Shown here in pieces: positions 18,701 to 26,748 of a stretch of DNA of 64,000 nucleotides. Location: contig JAWKLX010000028.1 of NCBI GenBank assembly GCA_041392505.1, positions 51,550 to 115,549 of the forward strand. The letters run 5' to 3'. The position numbers and the translations under genes are program-made. How positions within the stretch are numbered: the stretch's first letter is position 1; each line of letters starts with the position of its first letter. The stretch comes from UBA6168 sp041392505. GTDB lineage: Bacteria > Bacteroidota > Bacteroidia > Chitinophagales > Saprospiraceae. Under the pieces are notes generated by a model, which was given only the letters and a program-made list of their open reading frames with translations, did no database searches and was not told the origin of the DNA.

Positions 18701-19358
18701 CCCCTCCTTCTAAATTAACGTAGGCATCCCCTGCCGGTGAAGGAGGTACATTAATACTAAAACCCTGCATCCCACAAAAAACCTGCAACGGCTCAGTCGG
18801 GCTGCCACCACCGCCGACCACAACCGACACTTCGCCTTGCCCCGGAGCCCCCCAATCTACGGTCACACTGCTACCGTTGGGTGTAAAACTTTCTGCCCCA
18901 AGCACTTGCCACGACACATCCGTGCCGGGTGGGATGTTGTTCACCTCATAAGTCGCAGAATTGAAGGCACAAATCCTGTCGCAGGCGGCCAAGCTGTCGG
19001 GGCATTGGGTATTTGTGGAAATGATGATGGGGTTGAGGGAGGAAGACGGCTCGATGAACGTTTCCACCACAAAGTCATTTTGAAAAGTAGTAAATCCGGA
19101 CACCACTAAAGAAAAGCCATCGGGATTATCCATACACAGCGTAACGGGGTTGCCCTGCAAGGAGATACCGTTATAATCCCAGAAGCTGGTCAAGATCATT
19201 TCTGAAGTATCGATCAACGCTACTTCAAAAACGGCACATTCCCCCACGCACAAAGAAGTGGGGCCAATGATGTAGGCCTGTGTTTGCGCCCCGGCATTTA
19301 TTTGGGAAAAAAGAAACAACGAGGAGGTCAGTAGAAATAGGCGAAAAAGTCTTTTCAT
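12738..19358 (-). CDS. Giant T9SS type B surface protein with PKD, SdrD-B-like and SprB repeats
   Basis: A 2206-residue exported protein. I choose ATG 19358 (MKRLFRLFLLTSSLFLF, a clear signal peptide) over the upstream frame extension to 19439. Many Ig/PKD modules follow, including three with FGDP (W-[SND]-FGDP, near residues 1093, 1190 and 1276). An SdrD-B-like module (GNVYFDVNQNGIIDG) lies near 1655. Tandem 60-65-residue repeats (about 1789-1956) share the pattern C-x-G/N-x-Y-x-G-Q-x-L-S-x-G-D-Q and NGCDS. A SprB-like repeat follows, and at about 2111-2206 the type B T9SS domain (YMPNSFSPNDDGKND, WDGVHRDKHMQPGVFAW). It is probably a surface adhesin or a gliding adhesin of the SprB type. The frame is uninterrupted over 6.6 kb. 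Confidence 0.85.
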   Translation of the reverse strand: MKRLFRLFLLTSSLFLFSQINAGAQTQAYIIGPTSLCVGECAVFEVALIDTSEMILTSFWDYNGISLQGNPVTLCMDNPDGFSLVVSGFTTFQNDFVVETFIEPSSSLNPIIISTNTQCPDSLAACDRICAFNSATYEVNNIPPGTDVSWQVLGAESFTPNGSSVTVDWGAPGQGEVSVVVGGGGSPTEPLQVFCGMQGFSINVPPSPAGDAYVNLEGGGGAYVLELYSAAGIPISTMTTMGDAVFPALPPDSYAVNVVNPVSGIVGFCNFTIVAAPDQCWLTANPTLIQHPSSCNACDGAIEIMPIPQGTALSFAWSNGSTTPNQTGLCPGNYSLTTTDAFGCTNAIDVLLVCQDSIGGGCVGESSLCVEILEEPEAIISSTPPAFNGVIEICQGQTVYFENESQNAASYIWDFGDLNTSTHFEPNHTYPTPGTYTVSLIARNACYCNDTTFIEVNVLPADVPEISCIGTVCEGESVTYATDANCGTFIWDVSGGGNILDGGGPSDNFVTVEWLSGPLGEISLAVSGCAGNICTTPNVIPIPIISESAQIQGKTNVCEGSTEEYFIPNYQGTEITWSVMGSGNIVDGQGTERVTINWFGNANQGNPQKVIVAFNNCYLGCEGKDTLDVNIVPSFYAKGPIEVCEKTIEEYNSFNSITSALTPVNWQVINAAGAVVWSSPAATATANVDWNLPLGTYTVRAESANAAAFCNQDYEIFVDVIAAPLPVNGIDGSIEICPGETYAYSADGLPINDFNWTVTGGTPANFKGNPINVTWATTGPYQIAVTQTATSGLGCTSDPFMMTADEVPPFSITGNAQVCLEETGTYSVPAFDQLEYQWTISPADRGTVTSGQGTENIEVLWHSDGPATISVSVCGTTENINVTVLPLPVPQVVHPAEICQNTVAAVQTTTPYNAYEWLDDNGLVVSTAAAPNLPAGYYELRVIDQNGCEGNTSFDIFEWPEPVVGISVPIYAGICPGGPSVTITASTTADGYDFQWYGNGIPVGSNSPFLTVNTVGQFTVEVTDQNGCTNQSNTLTIADCASAGGTCVNGVCVGPQCNNPNGCPLNGGISFQIQKTGDCLTHNYINTSMNDVAGSWGWSFGDPSSGANNSSNLENPSHTFSSVGFYSVIFVGEVAAFGGGTCPDGVLQQDTIIAIADFDYESACPGSPVAFTDISEILPYATLTGWSWNFGDPASGAANTSTDQHPVHVYQTAGTYQVRLTVTEASGCEVSIIRNVKVFDPPSVSFALPTITCENTAMPFTALVSNDVVEVAWDFGDPGSGAANTATKMDTYHEFGAVGVYPVTLSATNVYGCTVSYTDNVTVTPNTLGGSIAFSQPSPICEGDNVTLTAPTGGVSYVWSTSQPANQITVSTAGVYDVTLTDADGCTYSPAAAQVDIYGEPNGIIKAVEYNEFGQPVAFFEDFYSVCEGEDVYLVIQGSLNYGYQWSGGNGNGSAIAFTEDRGNLLPVGNHDFTVTVTDNTTGCTSEEGPFTVRVYPKPDVQISSVPGGFLCENNPATLSVVGPNASYTYSWNTGETGNSINVIAGGIYFAQAVNQFGCKSRSNEIVLNNAPDIDNIPTGCHTRCDPDTLCLPSMPLVSTFQWFFNGSPMPAPNGTVAEPIFVQSGEYHVIMTDIYGCKSTSDVLTLDLFPGFGDLLGNVYFDVNQNGIIDGPDTLVSGINIFLNDGTSNIDTVTSSLGNYVFSNILSTDYTVELDTLNLPDDWFAYFVTGDVELIGCDVEEQFDWLLTNQCVPETYQETFYDCPGGGIVFDGTFIPTGEVDTFTYTSFTGCDSVIFVNVDPFVTVLTQEELGACTGTTVTYQGVELSPGDQEQFTLTDVNGCDSVVQVTVVEWQTYSSNLTLTACENSTIDYNGQQLSPGDQQDFMFTTINGCDSIIAVSVTAAPVDTTALPLQVCFGEMVEYNGQQFSDGDQATFLLTNQYGCDSTIELSVTQSSAVTYDLMATEICWNGTDGQIEVQNVQGGTAPYLVSLDGNNYQPALSFENLEVGTYTVYLLDGNDCQFEESIAIPMIDQMTVEIENETMECGDLIELAPIIVSQLPYDIQWTDGPISPTYQVAAPGVYNFTVTNSCEMLNESVVVNLQMAGLDGMIYMPNSFSPNDDGKNDCYKGYVAPDVNVAFYDLKIFDRWGSLMFQTSDPNACWDGVHRDKHMQPGVFAWYMELRVLNCDGNILDIFEEGDIHLIR

Positions 19359-19902
19359 CGTGGGTGTTAAGATTTGTTTGAACGAGGAAAAATGATCCGT
19401 AAAATCAGCAAGAAATAAGGGGCTGATAATTGCATGCATAATTCCTCATCGCTTCAATGAAATAATCGGTTGCATGCCCTGCGGGCACTTTGAAAGAGCG
19501 GAAATCTTTCAATATAACTTTCCAACTATTGCATACAAGGAATTTTAGATACGGACCTGAGAAAAATTAAAATGATAATTAAAATTAAAAAATGCGCTGG
19601 TTAAAAATGGCCTATCAATCAACCACAGCAAATTATTATTCAATTTTTCTTGAAGTGGAACGTAAATCTAAAAGGCTTTTTTACAGGAATCAAATAAGAA
19701 ATAATGGTTTGATGCCTAGTTGTCAGAAATACGCAGAGAATGGGGGGAGGGTTGGGTTGCGGTAAAAGTTTGGGTCCAACAAAAAGGCAAAAGTCTGATC
19801 TCACCAACAATATGCCTGTTTATTTAAGATTATTGGGAGATTGGGAAATTGAGAGATTAAGTCCATGATTCTCAATTTCTAATTTCTAATTCCAGAGAAA
19901 GT
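19359..19902. other. Non-coding gap
   Basis: There is no credible gene. It contains the upstream region of the giant surface gene, a short hairpin TGCCC-TG-CGGGCA near 19475, and two groups of word repeats: AAAATTAAAATGATAATTAAAA (19563-19590 area) and GAAATTGAGAGATTA with TCTCAATTTCTAATTT (19846-19890 area). Confidence 0.5.
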
Positions 19903-22029
19903 CTATTCCTTTCCGATAAAATTGGCCAATTCGGGAAATTCATGGAGGTGCAGGGCCGCCTCCTGCTTGGTCAATTCCCAGCCGTTGAGTAGGGGCGATA
20001 CAAACGTTTCCGCAAAGCCCAATTTATTCGCCTCCTGTTCCGCTTCCAGCACGGCGTCCCACGAAAGCTGATGGCCGAGCGTAAACCAAACCTGCCCTGT
20101 TGCAGGAAATTCAGCGACCATCCCCTGCGGATAAAAACGCCGCAGCTCAGCGATGGTCGTCGCCCCCCTGATCGGAATCCGAACTTGGTACACCAGACTG
20201 CTCATGGATTTTATAAAAAACTTTTTTTGAAACAACTCTCCTGACGTGGTTCGGGCTTGGATGGGCACGGAAAGTATTTCGGGATTTGCGACGAACAGGT
20301 CTATTTGCCCTTGCCCAGTGCCACTGTATTTTTCTCCCACTGTTAATAATTTCAATTGTTTCAAGTCGACTCCAGACTCTTCCAACAAGAAAGCGGCCTG
20401 TTGCAGGGCCGTTCTGGTTAACAGCAAGTCTCCGTCATTTTCCTTTGCGTACCCGACGAGCACGATGTTGAGTTGGGGATATTTTTTCAACCAGTCTGCA
20501 TATTTTTCCAACAAACTCTCCGCAGCAGCGGAAAAGGGCATTTGGGGGTTTTCATAAACAATAGGATGCAGTTCGAACTGGTTAAAATTTTCGGATGCCC
20601 TTTCAGTGCTTAGCTGCTGTATGTTTTTTTCCTCCACTGGCAATGGGTGGACATCGCTAAAAAGGGTGGGGTCGGAGTGTTGCAATTGCCGGGTTTGCTT
20701 TTCTGTGAAATAGGCCAAATAAATATCCCGTTGGCCCAGAGCCGTTTTCCGGGAGGAAGCAAACAGGGCCAGAATGCCATTTGCCGTGAGGCGGAATCCT
20801 ACCTCATCTCCTGCCGAATTGAAGGGGAAGCCCAAGTTTTCGGGTGGCGTCCATTTTCCCACTTGATCCAGAAAAACGGATTTCAGCAAATCCATCCCGC
20901 CGATGCTGCGGTGCGAATCGTTGGTGCTGAAATACAAAGTGCGCCCATCGGGCGCCAGAAATGGGGAACGATCGTCATACGCCGAATTGATCACTGGCCC
21001 CAGGTTCTCCGGCACTGACCAAGAACTACAAGAAAAGGTAGTTATATAAATATCCAAACCGCCAAAGCCGCCCGGTCTTCTGCTGGCAAATAGGAGGCAG
21101 GTATCGTTAAAAAAATAAGGGTCGCAGTCGCCTTCCCACGCCCGTATGGGGCTTTCGAACTGTGGCTGAGTCGCTTTTTTCCCCAATCTATTTTCACTAA
21201 AAGTGTCGACCAACACATCGCCACTGAACAGAGAATTCCCCCTAAAGAAAAACATGATGTCACCTGCCTCATTAAAACCCAAGGGCAGTTCGTTTCGGGG
21301 AGAATTGATGGAAAGTCCGAGAGGTTCGGGAGCGCCCCATACCCCTGCATCTTTTTCGGTGAAATAAATGTCGTGCGAAAGCGATTCGTCCCTTGCATTT
21401 TTGGCCCGATCGGAGGCGAAATAAAAGACATCCGCAAAATTGGGGCTTGGCAGCGGGTTGCATTCGTCCATTTCCGAATTGACGCTATCCCCTGCCTGAA
21501 CAACCTCGGCTATGGGGGGCTGACGCCGCACGATCATGCCAAGGGCACAACGCCTGATTTCGTCCTTTACCATCTGCCGTTTGGCATGTTTAGCGGGGCT
21601 GTTTTTTAGGAACAATTTATAGTGGGAAATGGCCTTTTCAAATTCGAGCTGGGCATGGTACACCTTGCCCAAGTACAAGTAGGATTCGGCGAGGTCGTAT
21701 TTTGCAAAATGCAGTGATTGGAACAAGTAGTCTTCAGCTTCTTTCAATTGATTGACTTCAAAATAGCATACCCCCATGCGGTGCAAAGTGAAAGCATCAT
21801 TGGGCCGTTGTTGGTTCATCGTGCCATACAAATCCAATGCTATTGGGAAATTTTTATTCTCAAAAAAAACACCGGCCTGCCGGGCAAGCCCTTCATAATT
21901 TTGTGAGCGCACGGACAAGGAAAAAACACACAATAGCAGAAAACAGGACGTACGAATCAGGAATGACAGCTCACCTCCCTTTAATCTTCCGGCCAAAGGG
22001 GCAATCTTAATTGGGTATACATTTTTCAT
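19903..22029 (-). CDS. PorE-like TPR, PD40 propeller and OmpA-like protein
   Basis: The 708-residue product starts best at ATG 22029 (MKNVYPIKIAPLAG, then a hydrophobic signal LIRTSCFLLLCVFSLSV). TPR repeats occupy about residues 35-140. A PD40/WD40-type propeller follows, with blades containing DVFYFASDR, PYFFNDTCLLFASRR and SPFLAPDGRTLYFSTND. A C-terminal alpha/beta segment (IVLVGYAKEND, LLTVGEKYSGTG) resembles a degenerate OmpA peptidoglycan-binding domain. This order is that of PorE, which is thought to tie the T9SS to the cell wall. The degenerate C-terminus suggests a paralogue rather than the core subunit. The stretch PLAGRLKGGE near the N-terminus looks repeat-derived. Confidence 0.7.
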   Translation of the reverse strand: MKNVYPIKIAPLAGRLKGGELSFLIRTSCFLLLCVFSLSVRSQNYEGLARQAGVFFENKNFPIALDLYGTMNQQRPNDAFTLHRMGVCYFEVNQLKEAEDYLFQSLHFAKYDLAESYLYLGKVYHAQLEFEKAISHYKLFLKNSPAKHAKRQMVKDEIRRCALGMIVRRQPPIAEVVQAGDSVNSEMDECNPLPSPNFADVFYFASDRAKNARDESLSHDIYFTEKDAGVWGAPEPLGLSINSPRNELPLGFNEAGDIMFFFRGNSLFSGDVLVDTFSENRLGKKATQPQFESPIRAWEGDCDPYFFNDTCLLFASRRPGGFGGLDIYITTFSCSSWSVPENLGPVINSAYDDRSPFLAPDGRTLYFSTNDSHRSIGGMDLLKSVFLDQVGKWTPPENLGFPFNSAGDEVGFRLTANGILALFASSRKTALGQRDIYLAYFTEKQTRQLQHSDPTLFSDVHPLPVEEKNIQQLSTERASENFNQFELHPIVYENPQMPFSAAAESLLEKYADWLKKYPQLNIVLVGYAKENDGDLLLTRTALQQAAFLLEESGVDLKQLKLLTVGEKYSGTGQGQIDLFVANPEILSVPIQARTTSGELFQKKFFIKSMSSLVYQVRIPIRGATTIAELRRFYPQGMVAEFPATGQVWFTLGHQLSWDAVLEAEQEANKLGFAETFVSPLLNGWELTKQEAALHLHEFPELANFIGKE

Positions 22030-22082
22030 AAAACAATTCTCATTGAAAATGAACTTGCCCATCTTTGGGTTCTGTAATTAAA

Positions 22083-22152
22083 CGTGAGGTATGGATTAAA
22101 GCCGCAGAGCTGCTAAATAATTGATTGTCAATTGTTTTAATCCATACCTCAC
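22083..22152. repeat. Short palindromic element with possible target duplication
   Basis: Perfect 17-bp inverted repeats (22084-22100 and 22136-22152, outer sequence GTGAGGTATGGATTAAA) flank a 35-bp core. ATTAAA occurs on both sides (22077-22082 and 22153-22158), as a target duplication would. The element abuts the truncated kinase fragment. The AT-rich duplication could be chance. Confidence 0.5.
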
Positions 22153-22315
22153 ATTAAATAAAAAATTCGAGGTGCTGAACAAGATATACGCCCTTGACTT
22201 GGCGCTCAATTGCCAAGACCTTTCAAAGGCCAATCCGACCGTTCACGGTACAAAAGTCACGCTTTCTTTTTCATTGGACAAAACGTGGAAGGCCCAGATT
22301 CGGGAAGAGGGCTGA
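22153..22315 (+). pseudogene. C-terminal relic of a LytS-type histidine kinase
   Basis: The frame encodes FEVLNKIYALDLALNCQDLS and then VHGTKVTLSFSL. It matches the last about 45 residues of the intact kinase just downstream (INVLNKMHSLDIKVDFTDLS, then YGTMVKLTFSP). Only the end of the ATPase domain is left. It is the remnant of a second kinase gene, lost by deletion or at the palindromic element that precedes it. It is too short to act as a kinase. Confidence 0.65.
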
Positions 22316-22337
22316 TGTCGAAAATGGTTCTTTCTGC

Positions 22338-22407
22338 ACAGTTAATAACCCATCCTACATGGTTAATTGTCCAAGCCCGATAATATTATTTTAATAGCGT
22401 ACTTTTT
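22338..22407 (+). promoter_or_regulatory. LytTR-type activated promoter of the sensor kinase gene
   Basis: ACAGTTAAT (22338-22346) and ATGGTTAAT (22359-22367) are direct repeats with a 12-bp spacer, so the period is 21 bp. This is the known binding architecture of LytTR regulators such as AgrA. A -7-like TACTTTTT begins 33 bp after the end of the second repeat (22400-22407). The kinase ATG is at 22431. The same layout recurs at 26410-26479. Confidence 0.6.
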
Positions 22408-22430
22408 CGCCGAAAACCTTTTTTGGCCAC

Positions 22431-25400
22431 ATGAGAAATTTCTTACTCACAATCCTTTTGTTTTGGAGTTTGGCGCTTTTCGCCCAGACCCCCGCCTACC
22501 TACAATACGGTATAGAAGAAGGACTGCCGAGCACATTGGTCTATTGTGCACTTCAGGATCAAAAAGGGTTTATTTGGTTTGGCACCGATAATGGTCTGGC
22601 AAGGTTTGACGGCAATCGTTTCAAAGTTTACGGTATTGAGGATGGGCTACCCGATCCAGAAGTTCTAAATTTATTTGAAGACAGCCAGGGGCGGCTGTGG
22701 ATCTCGTGTTTTCAAAAACGACCGTGCTATTTAAAAGGAGGAATTATTTATAAAAGCGAAAAAGATTCCATGCTCAATAAAATTGATGCAAAAGGCATGG
22801 AACATTTTTTCCATGAAGACAAAGACCATGGAATTTGGATCACGGGGACGGATATCAATGCCTATTATTGCAAAGACACCATAGCTCAATCTTTTAATAC
22901 GAAACAAGGGGATTTGGGAAGAATCCCAATTCTCCTAATAAAAGAAATCAACAATAGAATACTGGCCGGCAACCTTAGGGGGATATATGATTTTTCTGTC
23001 CCCACCAATATGACCATGGTGTATAACAACGGCTTCAACCCTATCACCTTTCTCCCCTCCGTCTATTCAAGAAATAATGAATTTTATTTTTCACAGGGAA
23101 ACAAATTGGTAAAAGTTGAAATTAAGGAAAATGGTTTTAATGAAGAATGGCACAAAACTAATCTGCCCGATCACCAAAACAGAATAAGCCTAATTGAAAA
23201 TGAAGACATTTGGATATGTTATCCTGACTACTTAGATGGCGCATATAAATACCGTTTAGAAGCCCCTCTCTCTTCTACTCCCTTAAATTTATTAAAAGGG
23301 AAAAAGGTGTCAAAAATATTCAGGGACAACAAAAAGAACTTGTGGTTCACGACTCTAAATAGTGGCGTCTTGGCCTTACCAGAAAACGCAGCCATAGTCT
23401 ATGACCAATCCAATTCCCCTTACTTGTCGTCTAATAATATAACGGCCATTTCCATGCTTTCTGACAACAGTTTAATTTTCGGAACTGAAAACGGGAATAT
23501 TTATTTATTGAAAAACGGGGAAATAAAAAAACATTTATTTGAAAACGGATTCGGCCCTAGCCAGGTTCGGCAACTTGTGCCAATGCCGAACGATAAATGG
23601 ATCGCCGTTATGAACAAGTCCTTGTACACACAAGCAAAGACTCCACTTGGTATAAAATCCTTTTACCGCAATTTTAGAAGCAACCCATATTTAATAGGTG
23701 CTCCAAAGTCGGTTTTCTTCGACTCGAATAAATTATGGATCGCACATTCTCAAGGGCTTTTCTATTGGAATGAGGATGAAGAGACCCCTTACAAGGTCAT
23801 TAAACATAAAAGGGTTTCAGCAATTGGGAAAAGTCATGGCGGCAATCTATGGGTCGGAGGGACAGAGGGCCTATTGTCCGAAAAAGACAGTTTCCAAATA
23901 AATTGGGGAAAAAAATTTAAAGCGATTAGTGGAAGGATTGTCGATATAAAAAAAGCCGACGAAAATTACATTTGGGTAGCAACTGCCGAGTACGGGTTGT
24001 CCAGGGTGCACGTGAAAAACGGCAAAGTTATATCAGTTGAAGCCATTAACGATTTTCTAGAAAATAAAATAAATGGCATCAAAAGCCTTTTTATATCCCA
24101 AGATGGTTCCATTTGGTTGGCCACCAATAATGGCATTTATACATTGAACGACAAACTCCAGGTACGATACTTTAACGAAACCGACGGCCTCCCTAGCAAT
24201 GATGTAAATGCCATGGTCGTAGATCAAGACACCCTTTGGGCGGCAACGGTTGCTGGGCTGGCCAAAATCCAACTAAGTCAGGAGTTGAGCCAAGGCAATT
24301 TCCCGACTTACATATCCGGCATTCAATATGACCTAAATGGTCAAAATTTTCAGTTTGACCTAATCGACAGAACGGCCGCCTTCCTCAACATCCCCTCTGG
24401 CGCTTCCAATATCGACATCCAACTCTCCGGCCTGCATTTTAAAAGCGCTGGGAAACTGACCTACCAATACATTGAAGAGGAAAAGCTGTTGCCCCTCCAA
24501 TGGCTGACTTGGGGCAACCTCGTTAACAGTTTTTCCCAACTCCTTACCGGCCGGTGCGATACGACCATTGTAACTGACACACATAGGTATTTCGGGGTAA
24601 ACGCCCAGAGCGGGTCTTTTAAAACCAAAGTATCCGCCATCTCCAGGGATGGCGCTATGAGCTTGCAACCCGATACCAAAGTGTTCACTATCCTGCCGTT
24701 TTGGTACGAAACAGCATGGTTCAGTCTCTTAGTCGTGAGCATGGCCGCCTTCCTGATTTGGCGTTTTATTCAGCAACATAATGCTGCAAAAAAATTCCAA
24801 CGGGTTGCCTCAGAGCTACAGTTGCAAGCAATCAAAGCACAGATGAACCCCCATTTCGTGGGCAACAGCATCAATGCCATCCAGCAGTTTTTTTACCCCC
24901 CCGACCCCATCAGGGCCAGTCAGTACATCGCAACTTTTACTTCTCTGCTCCGGCAATCGATGTACCTCTCCGAAGTGCCGTTTATCCCTTTTAGCCAAGA
25001 AAAAGAATTTATTACGGACTATCTCGACATGGTAAAGCTTCGCTTTGAGGATCGGTTTGAGTACCAAATATCTGAAGCCGATAAAATACTGGCCACTACC
25101 CCATTCCCCGCCATGATTTTGCAACCCATTTTAGAAAATGCAACCATTCATGGGCTATCGCCAGAGGGGCTATCCATCATTGACATCGTTTTTAGTTTTA
25201 ATGGACAAACACTGACTTGCAGCATTACGGACAATGGCGTAGGGATTGAGGCCTCGCAAGCATTTAAAAAAAATAAAAAAGGAAAGCACCAATCTAAAGG
25301 CATTGATTTATTGAGAAAAAAAATCAACGTCCTGAATAAGATGCATTCATTGGATATAAAAGTCGACTTTACAGACCTTTCAACCTTTGGCAATGGAAAA

Positions 25401-25466
25401 TACGGCACCATGGTCAAGCTTACTTTTTCACCCAGAAAAATCCCATTGCCTTCAATAAACCAATGA
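22431..25466 (+). CDS. LytS-type sensor histidine kinase with Reg_prop propeller
   Basis: A 1011-residue membrane sensor. It has a signal peptide (1-18) and then periplasmic Reg_prop beta-propeller repeats (GLPSTLVYCALQDQKGFIWFG, GLPDPEVLNLFEDSQGRLWI, GLPSNDVNAMVVDQDTLWAAT). A Y_Y_Y-like domain follows (about 620-755), then one transmembrane helix (about 762-780), a His_kinase domain with QMNPHF (His808 as phosphoacceptor) and an ATPase domain with LQPILENATIHG and DNGVGI. Such kinases sense an extracellular cue and phosphorylate a LytTR regulator, here encoded next door. The canonical QINPHFLFN is changed to QMNPHFVGN, still compatible with activity. The propeller class suggests a polysaccharide or envelope signal, but the ligand is unknown. 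Confidence 0.9.
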   Translation: MRNFLLTILLFWSLALFAQTPAYLQYGIEEGLPSTLVYCALQDQKGFIWFGTDNGLARFDGNRFKVYGIEDGLPDPEVLNLFEDSQGRLWISCFQKRPCYLKGGIIYKSEKDSMLNKIDAKGMEHFFHEDKDHGIWITGTDINAYYCKDTIAQSFNTKQGDLGRIPILLIKEINNRILAGNLRGIYDFSVPTNMTMVYNNGFNPITFLPSVYSRNNEFYFSQGNKLVKVEIKENGFNEEWHKTNLPDHQNRISLIENEDIWICYPDYLDGAYKYRLEAPLSSTPLNLLKGKKVSKIFRDNKKNLWFTTLNSGVLALPENAAIVYDQSNSPYLSSNNITAISMLSDNSLIFGTENGNIYLLKNGEIKKHLFENGFGPSQVRQLVPMPNDKWIAVMNKSLYTQAKTPLGIKSFYRNFRSNPYLIGAPKSVFFDSNKLWIAHSQGLFYWNEDEETPYKVIKHKRVSAIGKSHGGNLWVGGTEGLLSEKDSFQINWGKKFKAISGRIVDIKKADENYIWVATAEYGLSRVHVKNGKVISVEAINDFLENKINGIKSLFISQDGSIWLATNNGIYTLNDKLQVRYFNETDGLPSNDVNAMVVDQDTLWAATVAGLAKIQLSQELSQGNFPTYISGIQYDLNGQNFQFDLIDRTAAFLNIPSGASNIDIQLSGLHFKSAGKLTYQYIEEEKLLPLQWLTWGNLVNSFSQLLTGRCDTTIVTDTHRYFGVNAQSGSFKTKVSAISRDGAMSLQPDTKVFTILPFWYETAWFSLLVVSMAAFLIWRFIQQHNAAKKFQRVASELQLQAIKAQMNPHFVGNSINAIQQFFYPPDPIRASQYIATFTSLLRQSMYLSEVPFIPFSQEKEFITDYLDMVKLRFEDRFEYQISEADKILATTPFPAMILQPILENATIHGLSPEGLSIIDIVFSFNGQTLTCSITDNGVGIEASQAFKKNKKGKHQSKGIDLLRKKINVLNKMHSLDIKVDFTDLSTFGNGKYGTMVKLTFSPRKIPLPSINQ

Positions 25467-25536
25467 TTGGATTAAGGAAAAAGATTAGGCAATGACAGGC
25501 TGTTTCTTTTTTTTTGATTCTGTAAACCAAAAATTT

Positions 25537-26295
25537 ATGACCAATATCAACGCTCTACTGGTGGACGACGAAATAAGTGCCATCAAAACTTTACGGGGGA
25601 TGATCGAAAAATATTTCCCACAAATAAATATCATTGGCATTGCCCACACCGTAAATGACGCCTACGCGAAAATAATAGAACTCGCACCTGACGTTGTTTT
25701 CCTTGATATTGAAATGCCACCGTTTGGTAGTGGGTTCGACCTGTTGAACAGATGTGGCGATTATCAATTCGGGGTTATTTTCACCACCGCCTATCCGAAA
25801 TATGCCATCCAAGCTATCAACGAAATACAGCCTTGGGCCTATTTGGTAAAACCGTTTAGCGTAAACCATTTGAGCAAAGCGATTGAAACCGCAGAAGAAA
25901 AAATCAAGTCCGCCCCAAAAAACAGAAACCCTATTTTCCAAAACTCCCGCATCGTCATCCCCGATGCAAGAAAAGGCAATGTCGTTATCCCTATCGAAGA
26001 TATTTTATATTGCAAAGCCGGCGGGGCAATGGCGGATTTATTATATTTAAAAAATGGGGAGGCTACCACCTTTACAGCTTCCCGGACATTAAAAGATTTA
26101 GAGGAACAATTGCCTGAAAAGATATTCTGCCGCTGCCACCACAGCTACCTCGTCAATTTGATTTTCATCGATCGTTTTGAACAGACCGGCCGCAACGGTA
26201 TAATCCATTTAAAAAACAAAACCGAAATCCCAATTTCCGTTTCCAAAATGGAAATTTTTACCGAACAATTTTATTCGTTTACTAGTAAAAAATAA
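25537..26295 (+). CDS. LytTR response regulator
   Basis: The product is 252 residues from ATG 25537 (MTNINALLVDDE); the upstream Phe-rich extension to 25492 is probably not translated. The receiver domain (1-120) has the acidic pair DDE and phosphoacceptor Asp57 in VVFLDIEMP. The LytTR DNA-binding domain (about 145-250) has the usual ILYCKAGG and FCRCHHSYLVNL segments. It is the partner of the preceding kinase (71 bp apart, same operon). LytTR domains bind two direct repeats of about 9 bp spaced by 12-13 bp, and such repeats lie upstream of the kinase gene and 115 bp downstream of this gene. I infer autoregulation. Confidence 0.92.
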   Translation: MTNINALLVDDEISAIKTLRGMIEKYFPQINIIGIAHTVNDAYAKIIELAPDVVFLDIEMPPFGSGFDLLNRCGDYQFGVIFTTAYPKYAIQAINEIQPWAYLVKPFSVNHLSKAIETAEEKIKSAPKNRNPIFQNSRIVIPDARKGNVVIPIEDILYCKAGGAMADLLYLKNGEATTFTASRTLKDLEEQLPEKIFCRCHHSYLVNLIFIDRFEQTGRNGIIHLKNKTEIPISVSKMEIFTEQFYSFTSKK

Positions 26296-26409
26296 ATTGA
26301 GCAAAAACAATAACCTTATGCATGCTCGATCTTTTTAAACAATACCAATCTGTGTTAAGTACCAATGATATCAGCGGTCTTGCCGTTTTGCCAATTTCTG
26401 ACATTTTGC

Positions 26410-26479
26410 ACAGTTACTAGCCCACCTTACACAGTTACTAGTTCCTAGTAGCACGCTACGGCAACCAAGACTATCTTTG
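26410..26479 (+). promoter_or_regulatory. Second LytTR-type promoter
   Basis: Two identical copies of ACAGTTACT (26410-26418 and 26431-26439) are separated by 12 bp. TATCTTTG, a full match to the -7 consensus, starts at 26472, 33 bp after the end of the second repeat, exactly as upstream of the kinase gene. No -33 TTTG is present, as expected for an activator-dependent promoter. Confidence 0.6.
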
Positions 26480-26484
26480 ATCTA

Positions 26485-26698
26485 TATTTATAAAACACCT
26501 AATATCCGTATTATCAAACGGTTCTTTCTACCTACACGCTCTCTCTTAATCCCGGCGAATACCCGCTCTCTGTATCCGAGAAAATACGCCGAAGATTCTC
26601 TCTAAAATTTTAGAAAAACCAAATCTCAGACCAGCATATTATATTTATAAAAGGTCTGATTATGTAAAAAGGGATGTCTTAATTGACATCCCTTTTTT
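26485..26698 (+). ncRNA. Candidate small RNA under LytTR control
   Basis: Between the second LytTR-type promoter and a terminator lies about 210 bp with no ATG-initiated ORF longer than one codon. Predicted structures are a short palindrome TCTAAAATTTTAGA near 26602, a 7-bp stem TCAGACC/GGTCTGA around 26627-26660, and the terminal hairpin. The neighbouring genes do not need this promoter: the regulator ends upstream and the next gene is convergent. The transcript is inferred only from promoter and terminator. Confidence 0.35.
26666..26698. terminator. Bidirectional terminator
   Basis: AAAAAGGGATGTC (26666-26678) pairs with GACATCCCTTTTT, with a 6-nt loop, and is followed by T6 on the plus strand and T5 on the minus strand. 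It can end both the LytTR-side transcript and the E2 gene. Confidence 0.85.
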
Positions 26699-26748
26699 AG
26701 CTATTATAGATTTTTATTTTTTCTGGAAAACAGGTTTCAAAGCCTTTG

